A DNA stretch of 20,264 nucleotides, taken from JAMLIN01 sp041676645 (GTDB lineage Bacteria; Pseudomonadota; Gammaproteobacteria; Burkholderiales; Burkholderiaceae_E). The position numbers and the translations under genes are program-made. The stretch is from assembly GCA_041676645.1 (NCBI GenBank), contig JBAYRO010000051.1:1-20264 (forward strand), written 5' to 3'. Positions 1 to 7,361 of this stretch are shown here, in pieces; positions within the stretch are counted from its first letter, which is position 1, and every line of letters starts with the position of its first letter. Below the pieces are notes generated by a model. It saw only the letters and a program-made list of their open reading frames with translations, was not told the origin of the DNA and ran no database searches.

Positions 1-320
1 CGCAGATCGGGACTGCCGTGCCTGGCTAGCGCCGGGGTGCACATGTCGGTCTGCACGCCGATGGCCATCGGGATCGCGCCGCAGTCCATGTCCGAGAGTG
101 TTTCGGCCAGAAGCGCGCCATAGCTGTAGTCGAGGCCCATGCCCCCGTTCTCGACCGGCTTGTCCAGACCCAGCAGGCCCAGTTCGCCCATCTGCCTGAA
201 GAGGTCGTGGGCCGGGAATATCTCCGCTCGCTCCCATTCGTCGACATGCGGATTGACCTTCTCGGCGATCCAGCGCTTGATGGTGCTGCGGATTTGTTCG
301 TGTTCGTGTGTGAACTGCAT
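1..320 (-). CDS. Acyl-CoA dehydrogenase, N-terminal part (AtuD/citronellyl-CoA dehydrogenase-like), cut by window edge
   Basis: The first ~106 residues of a flavin-dependent acyl-CoA dehydrogenase, starting MQFTHEHEQIRSTIKRW; the rest lies outside the window. The visible part is the N-terminal helical domain, with the family signatures PHVDEWE (about residues 24-30), a glycine-rich GGMGLDYSY segment and GVQTDMCTPALA. The enzyme would catalyse FAD-dependent alpha,beta-desaturation of an acyl-CoA and pass electrons to ETF. It lies 28 bp downstream of the carboxylase beta gene on the same strand. That is the atuC-atuD order of the acyclic terpene utilisation cluster, and from memory these motifs match AtuD-type citronellyl-CoA dehydrogenases. 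AGGATCC upstream of the ATG can serve as ribosome binding site. Family assignment is firm; the terpenoid substrate is inference, and the catalytic base lies beyond the edge. Confidence 0.85.
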   Translation of the reverse strand, partial: MQFTHEHEQIRSTIKRWIAEKVNPHVDEWERAEIFPAHDLFRQMGELGLLGLDKPVENGGMGLDYSYGALLAETLSDMDCGAIPMAIGVQTDMCTPALARHGSPDL

Positions 321-348
321 GTCGGATCCTGGTATGAAACGGGCCGGC

Positions 349-1971
349 TCAGGGCCGGGCGACCGAGAACTGCATTCGCTGCGGATCGCGCGCATCGGCT
401 TCGCGACAGATCGCCAGCACGGTGGACAGCACGGCACGGGTGTCGCGTGGATCGATGACGCCATCATCGAGCAGGCGCGCACTGGTGGTGAAAACGCTCA
501 TCTGGCTGTCGAAGCGATCGATGATCTGCTCGCGCAGGGCTTCGAGCCTTGCCGTGTCGACACTGCCGTTCTTGCGCTTCATCGCCGCCTCGGTCACGTT
601 GACCATCGTGCCGGCGGCCTGCTCGCCGCCCATGACCGCGGTCCTGGCGTTCGGCCAGCTGAAGCAGAAGCGCGGATGGAATCCGCGGCCGCACATGCCG
701 TAGTTGCCGGCGCCGAACGAGGCGCCGCAGTAGATGGTGATCTGGGGCACCGTGGCATTGGTGACAGCCTGGATCATTTTCGAGCCGTGCTTGATCATGC
801 CGCCTTCCTCGTAGATCCGGCCGACGATGAAGCCGGTCGTGTTGTTCAGGTAGAGGATGGGCGTTCTGGACTGGCAGCAGGCCTGGATGAAGTGCGTCGC
901 CTTGGTTGCGCCGGCCGGGTCGATGGGGCCGTTGTTCGTGATCACGCCGACCGACCAGCCTTCGATCTTCATGTGGCCGCAGACCGTGGCGCCGCCGTAG
1001 TTCTCGCCGAACTCGAGGAAATCCGAGTCGTCGGCGATCCGGGCGATGACTTCCTTCATGTCGACCGGACGCTTGTGGTCGGGTGGCATGACGCCCAGCA
1101 GTTCCTCGGCGTCGTAGCGCGGCGGCTTCCACTGGCGTGGCCGCTCCGAGGGCTGGTCGCGGTTCCATTCGATCTGGCGCAGCACGTCGCGGGCGATGCG
1201 CAGCCCGTCGCGGTCATCCTCCGCGAGATAGTCGCCAAGCCCCGAGACATGGGTGTGCATCACCGCGCCGCCGAGTTCCTCCTCGGTTGCGATCTCGCCG
1301 GTGGCGGCCTTGAGCAGCGGCGGCCCGGCCAGGAAGGCCCGTGAGCGTCCACGGACCAGGATGATGTAGTCCGACAGCCCGGTCTGGTAGGCGCCGCCGG
1401 CGGTGGATGATCCGTGCGTGACGGTCACGACCGGCAGCCCGGCCGCCGACATCAGCGCCAGGTTGCGAAACGAGTTGCCGCCGCGGATGAAATCCTCCAC
1501 GCGATAGGCGAGGAGGTTGGCGCCGGCGCTCTCGACCAGTTGCACATAGGGCAGCTTGTTCTCGAGGGCCAGCTCCTGAACCCGGAGGAGCTTGTCCAGC
1601 CCCATCGGCTGCAGCGCGCCCGCGTCGATGCCGGAGTCGGAGGCCAGCACCATGCAGCGCAGCCCGCTGACGAACCCGACGCCGGCGACCACGCCGCCGC
1701 CGGGCACGCTTTTCTCGAGATTCGGGGTGTCCAGGCCGAGGCCGGCGAGCGAGGCCAGCTCGAGGAAGGGGGCGCCCGGGTCGAGCAACAGCGACAGCCG
1801 CTCGCGTGGCAGGAGCTGTCCGCGTCTTTCGAAGCGTTCGCGCGACGCCGCCGATTTCTCGCGCGTGCGCTGCTCGTAGCGGCGCACGCGTTCGAGCAGG
1901 CCGAGCGTGTGCTCTCGGTTGGTCTGGAAGCTTTCGCTACCCGTGGAGATGGTGGACTCGATGTGGGCCAT
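349..1971 (-). CDS. Biotin-dependent acyl-CoA carboxylase, carboxyltransferase (beta) subunit, geranyl-/methylcrotonyl-CoA carboxylase type
   Basis: A 540-residue, full-length carboxyltransferase subunit. It would transfer CO2 from carboxybiotin on a separate alpha subunit (not in this window) to an acyl-CoA. Both crotonase-like halves are present. The N half carries the oxyanion-hole segment STAGGAY (189-195) and the FLAGPPLLKAATGE block (213-226). The C half carries GASFGAGNYGMCGR (416-429) and AVMGGEQAAG (445-454). The N-terminus (GSESFQTNRE, RGQLLPRERL) is that of the MCC/GCC branch rather than propionyl-CoA carboxylase. The GMIKHGSKMIQAVTNA block (391-406) looks, from memory, closer to geranyl-CoA carboxylase AtuC than to MCC beta (LiuB). 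Neighbouring acyl-CoA dehydrogenases on both sides fit either leucine/isovalerate or terpenoid catabolism. No canonical Shine-Dalgarno is seen before the ATG. Family is certain; AtuC versus LiuB is a preference only. Confidence 0.93.
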   Translation of the reverse strand: MAHIESTISTGSESFQTNREHTLGLLERVRRYEQRTREKSAASRERFERRGQLLPRERLSLLLDPGAPFLELASLAGLGLDTPNLEKSVPGGGVVAGVGFVSGLRCMVLASDSGIDAGALQPMGLDKLLRVQELALENKLPYVQLVESAGANLLAYRVEDFIRGGNSFRNLALMSAAGLPVVTVTHGSSTAGGAYQTGLSDYIILVRGRSRAFLAGPPLLKAATGEIATEEELGGAVMHTHVSGLGDYLAEDDRDGLRIARDVLRQIEWNRDQPSERPRQWKPPRYDAEELLGVMPPDHKRPVDMKEVIARIADDSDFLEFGENYGGATVCGHMKIEGWSVGVITNNGPIDPAGATKATHFIQACCQSRTPILYLNNTTGFIVGRIYEEGGMIKHGSKMIQAVTNATVPQITIYCGASFGAGNYGMCGRGFHPRFCFSWPNARTAVMGGEQAAGTMVNVTEAAMKRKNGSVDTARLEALREQIIDRFDSQMSVFTTSARLLDDGVIDPRDTRAVLSTVLAICREADARDPQRMQFSVARP

Positions 1972-2001
1972 GTTGACAGGTGGAAGACGATGCCGGGGTC
2001 G

Positions 2002-3174
2002 CTACAGTCCGAGCTGGCGGGCAGCCAGGTCCTTCATGATTTCCTCGGAGCCGCCCCCGATCATCATGACCTTCACCTCGCGGTAGATGCGTTCACTGCG
2101 GGTGCCGCGCATGAACCCCATGCCGCCGAGGATCTGCACCGCCTGGTCGGCGCAGAACTGCATGGCCTGGGTCGACAGGATCTTGGCCATGCAGGTGCGC
2201 GCCACCAGCTGGGCCGGATCGCCCACCTCATGCTGCACTCGCCATGCCAGCTCGTAGACCTGCCCGCGCGCCGCATTGATGCGCATCGCCATGTCCACCA
2301 GCTTGTGGCGGATCACCTGCCGCTCGACCAGGGGCTGGCCGAATGTGCGCCGTTCACGGGCCCACTCCAGGGCTTCGTCCAGGCAGACCTCGGCATAGGC
2401 GCAGGCCGAGGCCGACATGGCCAGGCGCTCTGCGTTGAAGTTGTTCATGAAAACCTTGAAACCGGCGTTCTCCTGGCCCAGCAGGTTGGCGGCAGGCACG
2501 CGGACGTCCTTGAAGCGCAGATGGGCGGTATCCGAAGCCCACCAGCCCATCTTCCTGAGCTCGGTGCGCGTGAGCCCGGGGCTGTCGCCATCGACGAGCA
2601 GCGCCGACACGCCGCCAGCCCCCTTGTGCGCCGGATCGGTCCGCACGGCCACCGTGATGAAGTCGGCACGCATGCCCGAGGTGATGAAGACCTTCTCGCC
2701 ATTGAGCACGTAGTGATCGCCATCCCGGACCGCCGTGGTCTTGAGCGCCGCGACATCGGAGCCGCCGCCGGGTTCGGTGACGGCAAGCGCGGCGATCATC
2801 TCGCCGGCCAGCACCGGCGGCAGGACGCGCTGCTTGAGGGCCTCGCTGCCATGATTGGCTACCGGCGGCAGGCCTATGGTGTGCGAAAGCAGGGAGGCGG
2901 GCACGCCGCCGGCGCCCGGTCGCGCAAGCTCCTCGAAGACGATCAGCTGATGAAAGATGTCGGCCGGCGTACCGCCGTAGGCTTCTTCATAGCCGATGCC
3001 CAGCACGCCGAGCTCGGCAAGCCGACCGTAGAGCGAACGCGGGAAGGTTCCCTCCTCGTCCCATTGATTGACGTGGGGGGCGATCTCGCGCGTGACGAAG
3101 TCGCGCAGCGATGCCCGGAGGTCCTCGTGCTCGGCCGAGAAGTAATGCGGCAGCGGCTGGATATCTACGATCAT
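2002..3174 (-). CDS. Acyl-CoA dehydrogenase (IVD/LCAD-type catalytic base)
   Basis: Complete 390-residue acyl-CoA dehydrogenase, the usual family length. Domains in order: N-terminal helices (1-125), central beta domain with the FAD/substrate segment ALAVTEPGGGSD (129-140), and C-terminal helices with RRTFGQP (275-281) and QILGGMGFMRG (347-357). The C-terminal site that holds the catalytic Glu in MCAD/SCAD reads MIGGGSEEI (371-379), with Gly instead. Glu249 in FNAERL sits where isovaleryl-CoA dehydrogenase (Glu254) and LCAD carry their base. This suggests a branched- or long-chain substrate, known from family structures rather than shown here. It is the first gene of a three-gene minus-strand operon, 30 bp ahead of the carboxylase gene. 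The ATG is preceded by a weak AGG. The intergenic region upstream carries two inverted repeats, annotated separately. Confidence 0.93.
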   Translation of the reverse strand: MIVDIQPLPHYFSAEHEDLRASLRDFVTREIAPHVNQWDEEGTFPRSLYGRLAELGVLGIGYEEAYGGTPADIFHQLIVFEELARPGAGGVPASLLSHTIGLPPVANHGSEALKQRVLPPVLAGEMIAALAVTEPGGGSDVAALKTTAVRDGDHYVLNGEKVFITSGMRADFITVAVRTDPAHKGAGGVSALLVDGDSPGLTRTELRKMGWWASDTAHLRFKDVRVPAANLLGQENAGFKVFMNNFNAERLAMSASACAYAEVCLDEALEWARERRTFGQPLVERQVIRHKLVDMAMRINAARGQVYELAWRVQHEVGDPAQLVARTCMAKILSTQAMQFCADQAVQILGGMGFMRGTRSERIYREVKVMMIGGGSEEIMKDLAARQLGL

Positions 3175-3279
3175 TGCCTGGTTTCGAAGAGTCGGTGTCG
3201 GTCGGTCGATCGCAAGCTGTCCGGCGGGGTGGCCCGGGACAGGCGATCGGCCATGGGCCAGACCACTCTAGGGGAACGG

Positions 3280-3301
3280 CTCGGCGGAATCTTGCGCCGA
3301 G
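3280..3301. repeat. 7-bp inverted repeat in the divergent intergenic region
   Basis: CTCGGCG and CGCCGAG are perfect inverted arms separated by 8 bases, in the 284-bp region between the acyl-CoA dehydrogenase operon (minus) and the HAD-UbiA gene (plus). It could be an operator half-site pair or a leader hairpin for the minus-strand operon. GC-rich arms of this length also arise by chance. Confidence 0.4.
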
Positions 3302-3322
3302 TGGCTGGCCGCCACGGGTTTG

Positions 3323-3337
3323 TCCCGCAATGCGGGA
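3323..3337. promoter_or_regulatory. Palindrome TCCCGC-AAT-GCGGGA, candidate operator
   Basis: Perfect 6-bp arms around a 3-bp centre, followed by TTT, about 150 bp upstream of the minus-strand acyl-CoA dehydrogenase start and 120 bp upstream of the plus-strand HAD-UbiA start. Its shape (CCGCAATGCGG core) recalls, from memory, operators of IclR-family regulators. It could instead be a short hairpin. No regulator gene lies next to it. Confidence 0.35.
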
Positions 3338-3446
3338 TTTCGGATCCGGCGGGATTCGTCGACCATGCCGGTCGCGGTCTGGCAAGCATTGTTGGTCGAA
3401 ACCCGACAGCAAGGAAGGCCGGCGGGCGCTGGTTCCCGGCCCTTCC

Positions 3447-3452
3447 TATAAT
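3447..3452 (+). promoter_or_regulatory. Consensus -10 box TATAAT ahead of the HAD-UbiA gene
   Basis: A perfect TATAAT six bases before the ATG at 3459. With a normal -10 to +1 spacing, transcription would begin at or next to that ATG, giving a leaderless message. Alternatively the downstream ATG at 3480 would follow a ~21-base leader. No good -35 box is seen 16-18 bp upstream. Confidence 0.6.
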
Positions 3453-3458
3453 TCGCGC

Positions 3459-4943
3459 ATGAATGCAGGTGCCCAGCCCATGGAGACTGGCGGGACGGTC
3501 GATGCGGCTCCGTTGTTCGTCGATCTCGACGGAACACTGATCCGCTCCGATTCCCTCTGGGAGAGCTTCGCGATCGCCTTGCGAGCGAGGCCGTGGCGCA
3601 CGGCGATCGGCGTCACCTCTCTTGCCCGGGGCCGGGCGGCGCTCAAGGAGCGCCTTGGCCACCTCGGGCCGATCGATCCCGAGGCGCTTCCCTACCGGGA
3701 GGATTTTCTCGAGTGGCTCCGCCAGGAGAAGGCGAGTGGCCGCCGCATCGTGCTGGCGACCGCCGCCGATCGCTCCGTCGCCGAGTCGGTGGCAAGCCAC
3801 CTCGGTGTCTTCGATTCGGTGCTTGCATCCGATGGCAGCCGGAACCTCAAGGGGCCGGAGAAGCTCGCCGCCATCGAGGCGGCGAGCGCGGGCGGCTCCT
3901 TCGACTATGCCGGCAACGATGAATCGGATATTCCGATCTTTGCCCGCTCGCGCCAGGCGGTGGTCGTCGGGGCGCCGGAGTCGGTGATCCGTCATGCCAA
4001 CCGCTTCGACGGCGCCGATACCCGGTTCGCCCGCGAATCCGGCGGCGGCTTGCGCGACTGGATCCGCGCGCTGCGGCCCCACCAGTGGTTGAAGAACCTG
4101 CTGGTTTTCGTGCCGATGATGACCGCCTTCGCGGTCACCGATGCGACGATCTGGCTGTATACCTTCGAGGCCGCACTGGCGATGTGCCTGGCGTCATCGG
4201 CCGGCTACCTGCTGAACGATCTCCTCGACATGCAGCCCGACCGGCGCCATCCGCGCAAGCGCGAGCGGCCCTTCGCCTCCGGTGCGCTGGCCCCCTCGCA
4301 CGGATTCTTCGCTGCCGTGATGATCCTGCTGGCAGCCTGCCTGATCGCCTTGTCGATCAATGGCAAGGTGTTGTTCTGGTTGCTCCTGTACGTCGGCAGT
4401 ACAACGCTGTATTCATTCTGGCTCAAGCGCCTGCCGATGTTCGATGTGGTGACGCTCGCCGGTCTCTATACCCTGCGGGTCGAGATCGGGGCGGCGGCGA
4501 CCGGTATCGAGGTGTCGTTCTGGTTGCGGGCGTTCACGATCTTCGTCTTCCTGAGCCTGGCCCTGATCAAGCGTTGCGGGGAACTCGTCTCGGAGCGCGA
4601 GCGCGGCGAGCAGACCGGATCGGGCCGTGGCTACGGGGTCGGCGACATCGAGGTATTGCAGCCGATGGGCGTGGCCGCCTCGGTGGCCGCGGTCCTGATT
4701 CTCGCCCTGTACGTGAGCACGCCCGACGTCGAGATCCGCTACGCGACGCCCAAGCTGCTCTGGCTCGCGATGGTGGCGCTGCTGGTCTGGCTGGGCCGCT
4801 TATGGATCGACACGGCGCGTGGCAACATGCATGACGACCCCCTGGTCCATGCGCTCACCGACACCATCGGACGATGGCTGCTGATCTTCATCGTCTCGGT
4901 GTTCGTGGTGGCGGCCTTCGGCATTCCGAGATTCTGGGCCTGA
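3459..4943 (+). CDS. HAD-phosphatase / UbiA-type prenyltransferase fusion (decaprenyl-phosphate phosphoribosyltransferase-like)
   Basis: A 494-residue two-domain protein. Residues ~18-185 are a HAD hydrolase: DLDGT (22-26) with nucleophile Asp22 and Asp24, LATAAD with Thr101, Lys131/Lys135, and GNDESD (152-157) as acidic motif IV. Residues ~200-494 are a polytopic UbiA-family domain. It holds the cation/diphosphate motif NDLLDMQPD (253-261) followed by HPRKRERP, the second conserved loop YSFWLKRLPMFDV (318-330), and about eight to nine hydrophobic segments. HPxKRxRP after NDxxDxxxD is typical of phosphoribosyl-transferring UbiA members such as mycobacterial Rv3806c. It may therefore make polyprenyl-phosphate-5-phosphoribose, with the HAD domain removing the 5-phosphate; this is inference. 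No DprE1/DprE2-like partner is visible nearby. The start at 3459 lies just after a TATAAT; ATG 3480 (Met8, AGGTG upstream) is a real alternative. Confidence 0.88.
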   Translation: MNAGAQPMETGGTVDAAPLFVDLDGTLIRSDSLWESFAIALRARPWRTAIGVTSLARGRAALKERLGHLGPIDPEALPYREDFLEWLRQEKASGRRIVLATAADRSVAESVASHLGVFDSVLASDGSRNLKGPEKLAAIEAASAGGSFDYAGNDESDIPIFARSRQAVVVGAPESVIRHANRFDGADTRFARESGGGLRDWIRALRPHQWLKNLLVFVPMMTAFAVTDATIWLYTFEAALAMCLASSAGYLLNDLLDMQPDRRHPRKRERPFASGALAPSHGFFAAVMILLAACLIALSINGKVLFWLLLYVGSTTLYSFWLKRLPMFDVVTLAGLYTLRVEIGAAATGIEVSFWLRAFTIFVFLSLALIKRCGELVSERERGEQTGSGRGYGVGDIEVLQPMGVAASVAAVLILALYVSTPDVEIRYATPKLLWLAMVALLVWLGRLWIDTARGNMHDDPLVHALTDTIGRWLLIFIVSVFVVAAFGIPRFWA

Positions 4944-4946
4944 GCG

Positions 4947-5588
4947 ATGCATATCATTCGACCGCCGTTCCGGATGAACGACGATGAAGCCGTCGCCTTC
5001 GCGGCAAAGCGCGGTTTCGGCGTGGTGATCGCGGCCGATTCCGACGGACCGCGTGGTTCGCACGTTCCCTTCACGATCCACCGGGCCGAAGGGCGCCTGG
5101 TGGCGCAGTTCCACCTGACGGCGAAGAATCCGCTGATCGGCCTGGCCGACGGGCGGACGCGCTTCCTGCTCGTGGTCTCCGGGGCCGATGCCTATGTGTC
5201 CAACGACTGGTACGAATCGCCCGACCAGGTCTCGACCTGGCTCTACGAGGCGGTCCATCTCTCGGGTATCGGCCGGCTGCGGCCGACGAGCGAGAACCGT
5301 CCGCATGGCGACGAACTGCTCGCGGTCTCGGAGGCGCGGCTGCCCAAGCAGCCCTGGTCGATGGCGACCATGGAGCCGGACAAGCGCGAATCGATGCTCG
5401 CGATGATCCGGGTGATCGACATCGAGGTCGACCGCATCGAGGGCCAGTCGAAGCTGAACCATCACAAGATCGACGTCGACCATGTTGCGGTGGCCCGGCA
5501 TCTCGCCCGTTCGGAAGACAGCGCGGCCCGGCATCTGGCCGCGCGCATGCGGGCCCTGCGTCCGGACCTGGACTACGGAACGGACTGA
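4947..5588 (+). CDS. PaiB-family FMN-binding protein
   Basis: A 213-residue protein of the PaiB / 'FMN-binding negative transcriptional regulator' family, at typical length, with a split-barrel flavin-binding fold. Diagnostic segments: SHVPF (38-42), FHLTAKNP (55-62, family form HxARANP), DAYVSNDWYESPDQVSTWLY (81-100, family YVSPxWY...VPTWNY), PWSMA (136-140) and the C-terminal IEGQSKLNHHK (164-174, family IEGKxKLSQN). Bacillus PaiB represses sporulation and protease genes. Most proteobacterial members are uncharacterised and may be flavin-dependent enzymes rather than DNA binders, and no HTH is seen. The ATG comes 3 bp after the HAD-UbiA stop, so the two genes are almost certainly cotranscribed and coupled. 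There is no good Shine-Dalgarno of its own. Confidence 0.88.
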   Translation: MHIIRPPFRMNDDEAVAFAAKRGFGVVIAADSDGPRGSHVPFTIHRAEGRLVAQFHLTAKNPLIGLADGRTRFLLVVSGADAYVSNDWYESPDQVSTWLYEAVHLSGIGRLRPTSENRPHGDELLAVSEARLPKQPWSMATMEPDKRESMLAMIRVIDIEVDRIEGQSKLNHHKIDVDHVAVARHLARSEDSAARHLAARMRALRPDLDYGTD

Positions 5589-5640
5589 TCGCCTTGTCGC
5601 TGGTTCCGGCGCCGCTGCGCTCGGCGTGCGGGCCGCCGCC

Positions 5641-6417
5641 TTACTGGGCGGTCCAGCCGCCGTCGACGACCAGGCTCGATCCGGTCATGTAGCGCGACTG
5701 GTCACTGGCCAGGTAGACGATGGCCTCGGCGATATCGACGGGTTCGCCCATGTGGCCCAGCGGCACGGTGCGACGGATCCGCTTGTCGAAGCGCTCGGCG
5801 CCGAGCGTGTCCGAGATCGAGCCGGTCATGTCGGTGCGGATATAGCCCGGGTGTACCGCGTTGACCCGGATGGGGGGATCGAGCGATGCGCATTCCAGCG
5901 CCGCCGATCGGGTGAGCAGCAGCACGCCCGCCTTGGCCGGGCTGTAGGCGCCATTGAGCGGCGCGCCGATCAGGCCGGCGACCGACGAGACATTGACGAT
6001 CGAGCCACCGCGACCGGTCATCGCGCGAATCGCATGCTTGACCCCCAGGAAGACGCCGTCGAGATTGATGGACGTCACCCGTCGCCATTCCTCGAGGCTG
6101 GTCTGCGCGAGCGGCACCAGCAAGGGGGCGACGCCGGCGTTGTTGACGAGGATGCCGGGCGGGCCGTGCCGGGCCGCAGTATGGGCGAACACGGACTCCC
6201 ATTGCGCTTCCTGCGTGACGTCGAGGCGCTGGAACTCGATGCGCCCGGGATGCAGCGCCGCGAGGCGCGCCGCCTGCGCTTCGCCGCGCGCCGGATCGAC
6301 ATCGGTGGCGACGACCGTCGCGCCTTCGCGCAGCATCAGCTCCGCGGTCGCGGCGCCGAGCCCCGATGCGCTGCCGGTGAGCACGGCGATCCTGCCGGCA
6401 AGTCTTCCTTCGCTCAT
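5641..6417 (-). CDS. Classical SDR oxidoreductase
   Basis: A 258-residue short-chain dehydrogenase/reductase with all classical motifs: Rossmann glycine motif TGSASGLG (14-21), NNAG (92-95), Ser145 in VSS, and Tyr158-x3-Lys162 (YSPAK). An acidic residue at the end of beta2 (Asp40 in ATDVD) suggests NAD(H) preference. HPGYIRTDM (189-197) and the C-terminal YMTGSSLVVDGGW are typical of the 3-ketoacyl reductase/alcohol dehydrogenase branch. The substrate cannot be read. It is last in the minus-strand operon; its ATG overlaps the stop of the GST-like gene (ATGA), so translation is probably coupled. It could oxidise an alcohol or a 3-hydroxyacyl-CoA produced by its neighbours. Confidence 0.93.
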   Translation of the reverse strand: MSEGRLAGRIAVLTGSASGLGAATAELMLREGATVVATDVDPARGEAQAARLAALHPGRIEFQRLDVTQEAQWESVFAHTAARHGPPGILVNNAGVAPLLVPLAQTSLEEWRRVTSINLDGVFLGVKHAIRAMTGRGGSIVNVSSVAGLIGAPLNGAYSPAKAGVLLLTRSAALECASLDPPIRVNAVHPGYIRTDMTGSISDTLGAERFDKRIRRTVPLGHMGEPVDIAEAIVYLASDQSRYMTGSSLVVDGGWTAQ

Positions 6418-7361
6418 GCGATTTCCTTCAGTGCGTAGCCGATGCGCGGGAAATGGACGACGACCTCGCGCAGTGCGGCATCGTCGCGTCGCAGGGCGAC
6501 ATCGTCGGGGGTGACGCGCACGAGCATGCCTTCGACGGCCGCGGTGGAGTAGTCGTCCGGGCGGATCGCGACATGGCTGCCCAGCGCGGGCAGGGAGTCG
6601 TCATCGACCGAATCGGCAGGGGTCCCGGGGGTGGCGGTCCTTGCGATCTCCAGCGAGCGGGCCGCCGCCATGTCGACGGGCCTGCCATGGCCGATCGCCG
6701 CCACCTGGTCCATCCAGCGCCTGATCGCAGGGTAGGGCGCGAGTTCCCCCGAGCAGTCGATCGGCATCGCCGACAGGAACCAGAGGCCGTGATAGACGGC
6801 CAGGTCGGCCTTGCCGGGTCGATCGTCGAGCAGCCAGGTCGAGTCGCCGGCGAGCATCCCCTCGATGATCGGCAGGAGCGGGCGCATGCGCGACAGCTCC
6901 CGTTGCGCGACCGCCTTCAGGCGAGCGATCGAAGGGGCCGGCTTGCCTCGCAGCGACGCCCGGTCGACATGCAGTTGCGGATCGACCTTCTCGGCATTGA
7001 TCCCGCTGACGAAGCGCGCGATCGGCCAGAACAGGTCACGCTCGGCCCACGCCTCGACCGGCGTCGCCAGCACGCGGCGGACCGGATCGTCGATGGCGGG
7101 TTCGGGATGGCGGCGATCGAGCTCCCGAATGATGGTTCGTGTGTCGCAATAGACATCGGCACCGTACTGCAGCACCGGGATGTGGCGATAGCCACCGGTC
7201 AGCGCGACGAGTTCCGGCTTGGGGAGCACCGACGGGGCGATCACCGAGTGCCAGCGCAGGCCCTTGATGCCAAGCGCCAGGCGGATCTTCTCGGCGAACG
7301 GCGAGAATCCATAGTGATGCAGGATCGGAGAATCGTCGTCCCGCGCCGTGTCGGCGTTCAT
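6414..7361 (-). CDS. Glutathione S-transferase-like protein with extra C-terminal domain
   Basis: A 315-residue protein. Residues ~12-85 form a thioredoxin-like GST N-domain: HHYGFSPFAEKIRLAL, then GGYRHIPVLQYGADVYCDT with the cis-Pro at 62 and Asp73-Thr74 at the glutathione gamma-glutamyl position. Residues ~90-235 are the helical GST C-domain, including DRPGKADLAVYHGLWFL. About 80 further residues follow, with a beta-rich tail starting at LGSHVAIRPDDYS and ending in HFPRIGYALKEIA; these are not part of standard GSTs (about 200-230 residues). The start was set at 7361 because the ATG overlaps the synthetase stop (ATGA) and is preceded by AAGGGGA; a longer in-frame start at 7382 has less support. 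The likely role is glutathione conjugation or reductive detoxification of an electrophile, inferred from family and operon. Confidence 0.88.
   Translation of the reverse strand: MNADTARDDDSPILHHYGFSPFAEKIRLALGIKGLRWHSVIAPSVLPKPELVALTGGYRHIPVLQYGADVYCDTRTIIRELDRRHPEPAIDDPVRRVLATPVEAWAERDLFWPIARFVSGINAEKVDPQLHVDRASLRGKPAPSIARLKAVAQRELSRMRPLLPIIEGMLAGDSTWLLDDRPGKADLAVYHGLWFLSAMPIDCSGELAPYPAIRRWMDQVAAIGHGRPVDMAAARSLEIARTATPGTPADSVDDDSLPALGSHVAIRPDDYSTAAVEGMLVRVTPDDVALRRDDAALREVVVHFPRIGYALKEIA

Noticed and set aside
139..3462. Long open frames on the plus strand (401 and 682 codons) opposite the dehydrogenase/carboxylase operon
   Set aside because: They are antisense to genes with clear family motifs. 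Their translations are Arg/Ala/Gly/His-rich without recognisable domains, as expected from high-GC third positions.
5589..5640. Convergent gap between the PaiB-like and SDR genes as a bidirectional terminator
   Set aside because: The 52 bp are GC-rich but I see no long perfect stem and no T-tract on either strand.
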